Assembly: GCA_037039685.1 (NCBI GenBank)
Contig: JAWNGF010000005.1
Coordinates: 1,736,001-1,800,000, forward strand
Length of the DNA: 64,000 bases
Direction: 5' to 3'
DNA from: Ceratobasidium sp. AG-K
Lineage: Eukaryota; Basidiomycota; Agaricomycetes; Cantharellales; Ceratobasidiaceae
In this document: positions 55,784 through 64,000 of the stretch, in pieces
How positions within the stretch are numbered: the first letter of the stretch is position 1
How the letters are laid out: each line of letters opens with the position of its first letter
Position numbers and translations under genes: made by a program
Notes under the pieces: generated by a model
What the model saw: the letters and a program-made list of their open reading frames with translations, nothing else
What the model was told of the DNA's origin: nothing
Databases searched by the model: none

Positions 55784-58101
55784 ATGTCGAACTCCAAGGA
55801 CTCAGTTTACATCGCCGAGCAGGGGCCTCAGCCTCAGACCATCGTTCCTGCGACGACTCCTGCTAGTGGCGAAATATCATGTACACCTCAACATCGAGAT
55901 GCTGTGGATGCCTCTAGTTCTGAAAAAGCACAGCCTCAGCTAGCCGAACTGGATATCGAACACATGCCAGTCGACGACGACCCTCGGTTATGGTCTAAAA
56001 CACGCAAGGTACCTGGGTCTCTGCTCAGGGACATGGATCTGTATAAAGCCTTTTCTGGTATAGTCAACAATTGTCGCAATTATCGCGTTTGCGACATTAG
56101 CACCAACCTTGTCAACAAATCTGTACAACCGTGGGTGATTCAATTAAATTTTGTATGCACCCATTAATCAAGTGAGTCTAGCTGCCATTGCCCAAATCAA
56201 GCGGGATCTGCACGCGACCGACAGGCAAATCGCATTGTCGCTTTCCCTTTTCGTCCTTGTTCTAGGTAATGCACCGATCATATGGAGTGCGATTTCCGAG
56301 ATTAAAGGACGGAAGATGGTATACATTGTGTCGGTAGCAGTAAGTCTTTACGAATCCTGGTTGAAAGCAACTCTGCTCAACCATTGCCAAGCTTTTTTGC
56401 GTTGGCTCGGCGGTCTGTGGTGCGGCAAAGGACATAAACGTTCTTATTGGTATGCGAATCGTCCAGGCCGCCGGAGCGAGTTCGGTGATCAATCTTGGCG
56501 CTGGGACTTTGAGCGTATGTTTTCATCGTTCGGCTGTCTTCACTGGGAAAATTGACATTTCGCTCGTCTAGGATATGTACGACTCACATGAACGAGGTAC
56601 CATCATGGGCATATATTTCGCTGGGGTCCGCTCTATAAGCACCGCTCTATATTAATTCCTATCAGACCTGACATATAGCTTTGTTTGCGTTTGGGGTACC
56701 ATAGCCTCTGCTAGGACCTAGTCTCGTGAGTTCTTGCTTGTGGACACAGTTCATGACTACTTATTCTCCAACCCTTCATCCCAGGGACCAATTATTGGAG
56801 GAGCGCTCGCTGCCGGGTTTTCTTGGCGAGCAACCTTTTGGTTCTTGGTCATCTTTGCCGGCATCACGCTTTGCACGTTCATGTTCCTTCCCGACACCTG
56901 GCGACGCGAACGCAGTACTTCATACCAAGGCGCCAAACGAAAAGCGCTCAAGGAACGAGCAAAGAAAGGTCAGGAAGGAGTATCTGCTCGAAGTAGGGCT
57001 CCGAGTCCCGTTCGGAGTCGCGCGGTGACGCCCATCCCGGAAGCCGAACCTCCTCATGCTTGGCCAATCGAAGAGGAAGCAAACAAGACCGAAGTCGGGA
57101 AAGACGGGGGAAAAGCTAGCAATGAAAACGTTGAAGTTGCTGTAGTCGACACCAAGGGCAAGATTGATTCGCAAGAGGACGTCAAGCTATCGATACTAGA
57201 TGTCAATCCCGTCCTGCCTATCTGGCACATCCTGAAGCAACGCGCAAATCTATGGATCCTTTTTGCAAGTGGTAAGCATATACTAGGTTTTGCATTTAAT
57301 CTCCTAATTCTGGATCGTATAGCCCTATTATTCGCATTCCAGTACGGTATATGCTTTACTGTCGCCCTGACCTTTGCTGGCGCTCCCTACAACTACGGCT
57401 CAATCAAAGTCGGAGTCGTCCTCTTGTCTTTTGGCCTGGGAAACCTGTCTGGGTCTATCCTCGGGGGACGCTGGTCCGATCACGTCCTGGCTACAATGAA
57501 GGCACAAAACGGGGGAGTGAGCATTCCCGAGGTATGTATGCGCGTAAAACCGGGCGTTCATACTGATATGAAGTTTATGAATCAGATGCGACTTGAGAGC
57601 ACCAAACCCGCGCTGGGTGTTCTTCCGCTCTTTGTCTTGGGTTACGCGTGGATGGCTCAAAAGCACACACATGTGGCGGGACCAGTCGTGATGTTGTTCT
57701 TTTCTGGATTTTGTGCTATGTGAGTCCAGCCTTTGACTACATGTTCGGAAGGACTTGATCTGAGCTGCTATTCATCTAGCTGGATCTATTCAAGTACGCT
57801 CACATATATCGTCGACGCGAACCCAGGGCGAGCCTCATCGGCGATTGCCGCAAACAGCTGCTTCCGGGGTATCGCAGGTCTTATTATCGCACAAGTGTCT
57901 GTGCCTTTGCAAGTAGGTGGCCAAGCCTATCCTCTCAAATTATCACCCAATTGACAATTGTCGGAATAGAATGCTATTGGCGATGGAGGGTTGTATACCA
58001 TCTGGGCTGGACTCTTGATCGTCTGCGAAGCGATCATCATGCTGCTCCTCTGGCGGGGCCAGCGGTGGCGCGCCAGGATCGAGCAGAGTTCGCCTGTGTA
58101 A
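55784..58101 (+). CDS. MFS transporter, DHA1-type drug:proton antiporter
   Basis: Twelve-helix plasma-membrane exporter of small molecules. ATG 55784 (MSNSKDSVYIAEQGPQPQTI). Exons close in phase: KTRK joins STIVAIIAFATLAPTLSTNL (helix 1), then YNPAIAQIKRDLHATDRQIA, LSLSLFVLVLGNAPIIWSAI, SEIKGRK (motif A), LFCVGSAVCGAAKDINVLIG, MRIVQAAGASSVINLGAGTL, DMYDSHERGTIMGIYFAG, PLLGPSLGPIIGGALAAGFS (motif C) and WRATFWFLVIFAGITLCTFM. A long charged central loop (about 56900-57190) separates the halves; the second half includes LLFAFQYGICFTVALTFAGA, GVVLLSFGLGNLSGSILGGR and YIVDANPGRASSAIAANSCF. It ends IEQSSPV at 58101. Motif C is characteristic of antiporters. Intact in this model; substrate unknown. 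Confidence 0.88.
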
Positions 58102-58310
58102 TCGTCTGTTTGCTCCATTCAGATGACGCTTATGACAAAATGCGCTTGAAACGTGTTACAGAGTAATGGTCACCTCGTTGCTATAAATCACAACGCGAGC
58201 AGGTTCTCAAGTAGTCAAAAGGGTGAAGCAAAGAAAGACATTATATTACAACAAGTACGCTATACAAGCAAAAACATCATCTAAAACGACACAGCACGTA
58301 TACTCCCTGC

Positions 58311-59572
58311 TCAAATCCCGGCTTCCTGAGGCACTTTGACAGTCTGCTTTCCGCCCTCGGGTCCGACGGTCTTGGATGCTGGAGCACTGCGTGCACCCAG
58401 GACCTTTTGGACCTCACCGCTCGCAGCGAGCAAGTGCGCGTACTTTGGTTGGATGAACAACGCACTATAGGGGAGAGAGCACTTAGCAAGGAAACTGGCG
58501 TATACCAGACGTCGAGAACTTACGTTGCCTCGGCCAGAACCTCTCCTCCCTCGACACTAGCAATTGTCCCAGAAACGGTAACCTTGCGCCCGTTAACCTT
58601 GTCAAGGCGGGTGTGGATCGTGATGAACTGGTCGGCACGGGTCGGAGCACGATAGTTGACTGATAGGTTTGCAGTCACTCCGACCTTTGCCGGAAGGTTC
58701 AATAACGCCTGAAATTAAATATAAAATAAGAAAAAAGTCTGAAGAAAGATAAATTCACATACGTTCCGAGCCAAGGTTTGGTCCAAGAGGGTGGCAAGGA
58801 GACCGCCGTGTACGATACCATCGTGACCGCATAGGGAGCGTCCGACGTGAATGATTGCGATGGCTTCGCTTTCGTCCTCCTTTGCGAAAACAATTGGAGC
58901 AATTGCTATTTTGCCTACGAAAAATGAATGTCAAGGTGATACCCAGGACGCCGGGCGCTCGTTCCAGCACGTACCAGGGCCATTGAGCGAGCCAGAGATC
59001 AATGAATGCCGCCTACGTTCCTCTGGGTAATCCTGATATGGTCGGCTCTCATACCAGTCTGTGGGAGTCGTTAGGATGATACATTGAACAGAGTTCAAGT
59101 GACATACCCTCTCGATGCCTGTACTCCTTCACGACATCCAGATTCTGCAGCTTATCCTCCAACGCAGCAGTGTAAATCACGGCCTCTTCGCTGCCAATGG
59201 TCGGGGCGGGGGGCGCTGGGGGAGGGTTGATAAGCTGCAACGTCTGAGGGGGGTAAAGCGATCCAGCCACATAAGACGCAGATGCGACACTAACGGCCAA
59301 TAGTGCTGCTGTAATCCGGGTTCAGCCAAGTGTTGGAAAATTATAAAAACGTGTCACATACCAGCACCGCCTCGAGTCTTTTTCGCACCCTTGCTGGCAT
59401 GGGCGTGAGCATGCGAGTGAGAATGCGAGTGAGGGTGAGAGTGCGAATGTGGATGGGTCGAATAGCTCCTGGATGAAGGGTTGGGCAGGCGTGGGACGCT
59501 CTTGGTAAAATTCCTTGGTGTGAAGACCGAGGATCTAGTGGCAAAGCTGGTGAGTCTAGAGGGGAGGGCCAT
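58311..59572 (-). CDS. Hotdog-fold (4HBT) thioesterase with mitochondrial-type N-terminus
   Basis: Predicted acyl-CoA thioesterase. ATG 59572: MALPSRLTSFATRSSVFTPR then NFTKSVPRLPNPSSRSYSTH, an Arg/Ser-rich presequence with an RSYS cleavage-like site. A His/Ser/Ala repeat (HSHSHPHSHSHSHAHAHA) follows, then a predicted membrane helix (ALLAVSVASASYVAGSLYPP) and a linker rich in Pro. The hotdog domain comes from later exons: IIHVGRSLCGHDGIVHGGLL then ATLLDQTLARNALLNLPAKV (HGG motif and central helix), NLSVNYRAPTRADQFITIHT and KVTVSGTIASVEGGEVLAEA. The C-terminus is Lys/Pro-rich (TVKVPQEAGI). This layout resembles fungal membrane-anchored mitochondrial thioesterase-like proteins; the substrate is unknown. 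Convergent with the MFS gene, 210 bp away. Confidence 0.82.
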
Positions 59573-59954
59573 GTCGTTCTAGATTAGAGGATATTATACA
59601 AGAATACAAGTGCAAGTAACGATGGTGGTTGTCGTGGAGTCACTCCAAATCTCCGGCAACTCGGGTTTGATGGTGCAACCGGGTCACGTGATTGCAAATG
59701 AATGAGCGTCGGTTCTATTTTGGTAAATTAGAGTGTAGTGGATATCTTGTTGCGGACAAAATTACTTGTCCCGGACATGGGCGATCAGTGACCTGGTTTC
59801 TTACCTGGTGGCATCATTACGGTGCCCCACTATACAGATCTTCTGCACTCTCGCACGTTTCTCTTTGAACTGGTAGACTCATAGATATTTCGTACAAACT
59901 TAATTCGCTCAATCTTATAAATACAAAAGTATCGAATCCACAAGAACAATCAAA
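59573..59954. other. Intergenic, promoter of the thioesterase and 3' end of malate synthase
   Basis: 382 bp with no coding sequence. GGGTCACGTGATTGC at about 59683 contains a TCACGTGA palindrome about 115 bp upstream of the thioesterase start, a possible bHLH (Cbf1-like) site. Confidence 0.4.
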
Positions 59955-62140
59955 TCAGAGCGCAGCACGGACCCACTTTCCGCCATCCTGGGCCTCGAGA
60001 TAAGGCATCAAGTCGCTGGTCAAAAAGTCGCTCGCCCACTCGCGCTTCACCTGTGCGCTCAAGTACGCAGCAGCGACGTCGACATGTTGCTGGTTGATGC
60101 CTGCCACGATTTTGGTGACCTCTGGTGCGACCTGGGCGATCACCTTGTCGATGTAGGAGGCGGTAATCACGTCGGTGGTGTCCTGGATAGTACACGATCA
60201 GGGCATACTCGGAAATAGTTTATTTGTGGACTTACGAGTTTGGCTCCAGCCTTGACCCATTGCCACAGTTGCAGACGAGCAATCTCGGCGGTCGCAGCGT
60301 CCTCCATGAGGTAGTTGATAGGGACACATCCGTTTCCGGAGACCCATGCGGCGCAGTATGCGAGCGCAGCCTCGACGTTGGCCTTGACACCTCCAGCAGT
60401 AATCTTTCCGCCCACAACCTGGTGGTTCAGCAAATCCGAAGGAAGAACGGGTGCCTCGGGAGCGATAGAAGAAGGAGCGGCGTGGACGTGGTACTGGTTC
60501 GGGCCGTGCATGTGCTCGTCAAAGATGTCCATGGCAATCTTGCAGATCAGGGGGTGCGCGATCCAGGTTCCTAGATGAGCCCGAATTGAATAATTGAACA
60601 TGCAATATCATATAGAAGGACGTACCATCGTGTCCGGCCTTGACCTCTCGTAGCTTGTCGGCGCGAACCTTGGCCATGGCAACCTCGTTGGCCTTTTCGT
60701 CGCCCTTGATAGGGATTTGAGCTGACATTCCACCCATAGCAGCGACCTTGCGCCTATACAAACTCTTCAGTACACCAAACCATCAAGTAACGAACATAAA
60801 CCACCCACCTATGGCAGGTACGGATCAAAAGACGAACATATGCGTCCATAAACGGCGTCTCCATTGTCACACTGCTCCGGTCCGGCAGGACAGTGCTCGC
60901 AGCCTCGCCTCGTCGCTTCTTGATAAACGAAAAGATATAGTCCCAGCGACCACAGTTGAGGCCAGACGAGTGCTGACGGAGCTCAAACAGGATTTCGTCC
61001 ATCTGGAATGCGGCAGGGAGAGTCTCGATCAGGACGGTAGCGCGGACGGTGCCGCGGGGAAGGCGGATGTAGTCCTGGGAGAAGTTGATGATGTCGTTCC
61101 AGAGCCTTGGGTGGTTGTGAGTCATTGGTGCCTAGGTGAGGTAAATTACGTACCTGGCTTCTTTGTAGTGCTCCATCTTGGGGAGGTAGAAGTAGGGTCC
61201 GAAGCCGCGCTTGACGAGTTCGTGGCCATTGTGGAAGATGTAGAGACCAAAGTCGAAGATTCCGCCGGATACGGGGCGGCCGTCGACCAGAAGTCGAGGC
61301 TCATCTAGGTGCCAGCCACGGGGACTGCCAATAATCATTAGTATGGGGTAATTATTCGAAACGAACAACACCCACCGAACGATCAACACAGCGGTTTGGC
61401 CAACGGGCTTGAGCTTGTAGTCCTTTCCATTGGTCTTGAAGTCAACCTGGCGGCGAATCGCGTCGCGCAAGTTGACCTGACCGTTCAACATGTTTTGGAA
61501 GGTAGGGGAAGACGAATCTAATAAATTCCATTGTTAGTAGGGTGACGAGATAAGCAAGTGAGATGAGGCTCACCTTCAAAATCAGCCATGAAGGTCTTTG
61601 CGCCCGAGTTGAGCGCGTTGATGACCATTTTGCGGTCGGTAGGCCCGGTAATCTCCACGCGACGGTCCTCTAGACCCGGAGCGGGTGGTGCGCAGATCCA
61701 TGTCGGGTCCTCACGGATGGCGGCGGTTTCTGAAATAGTCGTAAGTACTGATAAGGCGCGAAAAGCGAGCAGTAGTACCTGGGGGGAAGGTCCAAACTTT
61801 CTCAGTTTGACCCGCGTCCAGAAGCCTCTGAGTCGCTTGACGCGCAGAGAGGAGCTACAAAGAATTAATTAAACTCCACAGACTAGGCGTCATAACTCAC
61901 CTCTTGACGAGTGTTCTCAAAGGTGCGGTGGAGCGCGGCAATGAAGCGCAAAGCGGGTTCGGAAAGGATCTCGGATTGGGCCCCTATACATGAGTTTAAT
62001 CGCGTTGAAGGAACGAGACGCAAACGAGCATACCATGGACCTTGCCTATTGGGTCTTGGTTAGTTGGAGTTGAAAAAAATCAAAGAAAGCGAGAGAAACG
62101 TACCAAGAATCTGGACACCGGGGACAGAGCTAGAAGTCAT
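59955..62140 (-). CDS. Malate synthase (glyoxylate cycle)
   Basis: Condenses glyoxylate with acetyl-CoA to malate, needed for growth on acetate or fatty acids. ATG 62140: [13 protein letters not shown], then [135 protein letters not shown] and [20 protein letters not shown] (the malate synthase signature) are all present. [40 protein letters not shown] and [20 protein letters not shown] follow. At least eight short introns close without stops. The protein ends GGKWVRAAL with TGA at 59957-59955, so there is no SKL-type peroxisomal signal. An inverted CCGCC/GGCGG pair lies about 110 bp upstream. Confidence 0.93.
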
Positions 62141-62247
62141 TTTGGGTTGGAGGATAGTACAGGGAACGGTGCTTTCAGCGATACTCACATGAAGGCGGAC
62201 GACAGGTATTTGTATCCCCGGAAGTTTCACATGACAAGTCCTTATTT

Positions 62248-62340
62248 CCGCCTACACCCGGTTGGCGGCACGTGCTCTGCTCCAGGCATGCCTAAAAGGG
62301 GCATCCCGGTTTGGCATATTTGACCATAAGGGGCAATCCG
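62248..62340 (-). promoter_or_regulatory. Putative control region of malate synthase
   Basis: CCGCC (62248-62252) and GGCGG (62264-62268) form an inverted repeat spaced by 11 bp, the type of site bound by Zn2Cys6 dimers, and CACGTG follows at once (62269-62274). Further upstream, AAGGGGCATCCCG (62296-62308) is nearly repeated as AAGGGGCAATCCG (62328-62340); AGGGG is the stress-response-element core. FacB/AcuK-type or stress control is inferred from motif type and position. Confidence 0.45.
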
Positions 62341-62994
62341 CTTTGCGCCTACCCCACCTCCACCTCCTCAATTACGCTTTGACTGGCTCCGCTCGGCGCA
62401 TCGCTATCTTGGCCCCGTCTCTTACCCACGCATGACGTGTGAGCACATTTTAGTGACCTGATTCCAGCTTTCCGGTGGACGGTTGCTAGACACTTGTCAC
62501 TTCGATTCACACACTTTTCGACTCACACGTTCGGCTTCTCACTCGTTGTCTTGTCCCGGAAACACATAATCACATTTTTCTTGGCCGCCTATAATCTATT
62601 GCAGGCTCCCTCGACCATTACATATAGTGCCGATACTTTCCTACGTGGTCTGATCAACGAACATGACCGCTCCTCCTCTCCTTGAGTCTCCACGGGCCTC
62701 CGTTCGATACACTCGCGTAACTCTTTCGCTCAAGCCCTTGGAGTCCCGCCTTTCATATTTCGGATCTCAACCGGACTCGCCAGGAAATGTGCTCAGCTTT
62801 TGTCATTCGCTCGCTCATGCTATTTTTTTTTTTGGGGGGGGGGGGTAATCAATTTTCGAGTCTCGCGCCTGGAGAGGATGTCGCGACTTGCTTCACCAAT
62901 TGCAAATATATGACTAGACGGTTGCATTCTATGAGGTTGGTACACGATTGTTACAAGCTTCAGCGATATGTTTCAACAACCCAGCCGAGTTGGT
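62341..62994. other. Intergenic with a T11G12 tract
   Basis: No gene supported. T11 followed directly by G12 lies at 62823-62845. The right end is the 3' flank of the minus-strand NmrA-like gene. Confidence 0.5.
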
Positions 62995-64000
62995 TTACAA
63001 CGCGGCCGTAATCGGCTTAGGATCCCAGGCCGGGTACAAGCCATTGGAGAGAGGCTCAGGAACCTTGCTCCTTCCGAGAGCCGTTTCCCTCATCACAGCG
63101 CCCAAGATATCTCCTGGGTCTGCGGTGAGGCGGTCCTGGAGCTCTTGAACCGGGCGATACGTGACTTGGAGTTTGGTCTATAATTGCAACGGGTTTAGTG
63201 GGTTATCCGATAGCCATTGGTTTAGATATCAGCTGACCTTGTGCTTCTCTTCCCACAGTGCAACAACCTCATTGGCCGTCTTGAGATCTCCTTGAATTGA
63301 CAAGACCTTATCTTGTAGGTCGCTCACAGGGACATGACCAAATACGTACGTAAGATACCTAGCAGAGCAATTAATTAATAGGATTATTGCATGCGCACAT
63401 AACATACCGTGCAATGTCTTTCATGAGTGTCCACGTAATTTGCTCGTTTCCAGTTCCCCAAATATCGACCTTCTTATTTTCGAGGTCCCATCCCATAATC
63501 CTAGCGAGGGGCGGCATTTAGTCAGGGTGCACACCAACCACGTCAAAAATAAACTCACGGCACAAGGCAGTAATCGGGGAACAGGCCAGTTAAAATGACT
63601 AGAATCGGGATTTCGAGACTCTTTGCCAACTTGTGTAGATCTCGCTTGGCCTTGAAAGTGATCGTATCGTCCTTCTCGTCTCCCTCGAATGGCTACAATT
63701 CATATTTTAGTTCGCGGTTCTATAGTGAAAATCTCCCAGATGTCTTACGTCTCCAAACTCGCTTGGAATGAACAACTTGGCTCCAGCCGCTTTGGCTGCC
63801 CGCAGAAGTACCGGCTGCATGAGTTCCGTCGTGAGATGTCTTATATCTCCAAAACTTAGCCTACTGACCTGGCTGTCCGTAATCCCCGGTCCGTTTAGGG
63901 TCGACAACACAATGTCGACTCCTTTCAAAACTTCGGTCAACTCGGCTTCATCCTCGTAAGAGACACCATGCAGCGAAGCTCCACGGGCCTTGAACGACTG
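62995..64000 (-). CDS. NmrA-like / isoflavone-reductase-like NAD(P)-binding protein (5' end cut by the window)
   Basis: Atypical short-chain dehydrogenase fold protein of the NmrA/PCBER group; members act as redox sensors or as reductases. The window starts inside the gene. The first visible codons read QSFKARGASLHGVSYEDEAE, then LTEVLKGVDIVLSTLNGPGI, and after a 57-bp intron PVLLRAAKAAGAKLFIPSEF GD. Next come FKAKRDLHKLAKSLEIPILV (conserved Lys), LTGLFPDYCLVMGWDLENKK, VDIWGTGNEQITWTLMKDIA and RYLTYVFGHVPVSDLQDKVL. The C-terminus ends NGLYPAWDPKPITAAL with TAA at 62995-62997. The glycine-rich dinucleotide motif must lie beyond 64000. Remaining exons are open and in phase. Confidence 0.82.

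Overview
The window is nuclear DNA of a filamentous basidiomycete, most likely an Agaricomycete. The evidence is many short introns (mostly 48-70 bp, with CTAAC/CTAAT-type branch points), GC near 48-50%, long AT-richer gaps between genes, and families typical of these fungi: CaaX-ending coiled-coil GTPases, kinase-TPR proteins, F-box/LRR-like proteins and etherase-type GSTs. A Rhizoctonia/Ceratobasidiaceae source is my guess; nothing here proves it. Gene models were built by hand from splice sites and reading phase; no search was run.

Layout. 1-6 kb: a LtrA-like multi-pass membrane protein (+) followed by a broken copy of its 3' end. 6.5-9.1 kb: an AzgA-type purine permease (-) with a GATA-site cluster upstream. 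10.2-11.1 kb: a small, probably mitochondrial protein (-) with decayed coding sequence downstream. 13.1-17.1 kb: a complete 16-exon CSC1/OSCA-type channel (+). 18.6-21.0 kb: a complete 10-exon Zn2Cys6 regulator (+). 23.4-24.6 kb: a GTPase with coiled coil and CaaX end (-). 27.6-31.2 kb: a Cid1-type nucleotidyltransferase and an F-box-like protein (+). 31.5-33.2 kb: an unknown protein with RAPRM repeats (-). 34.4 kb: a two-exon gene for 78 residues (+). 35.4-39.0 kb: a divergent pair made of an ordinary kinase and a pseudokinase-TPR protein. 39.1-44.2 kb: an F-box relic, a fold-back element, a second CaaX GTPase (+) and an F-box gene with an apparent frameshift (-). 44.7-48.0 kb: a kinesin-7-like motor (+). 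48.2-51.0 kb: tandem GST genes (-). 52.8-54.8 kb: a membrane-anchored aspartic protease (+). 55.8-58.1 kb: an MFS transporter (+). 58.3-59.6 kb: a hotdog thioesterase (-). 60.0-62.1 kb: malate synthase (-). 63-64 kb: a NmrA-like protein (-), cut by the window edge.

The right part (44-64 kb) is compact and mostly housekeeping or metabolic. The left and middle (1-44 kb) are looser, with duplicates, relics and repeats. The region I find most interesting is 35-44 kb, with the kinase/pseudokinase pair, a prenylatable GTPase that has a relative 16 kb away, and F-box genes. It looks like a fast-evolving signalling or self-recognition neighbourhood, but that function is inference. Four introns in three genes appear to use GC rather than GT donors.
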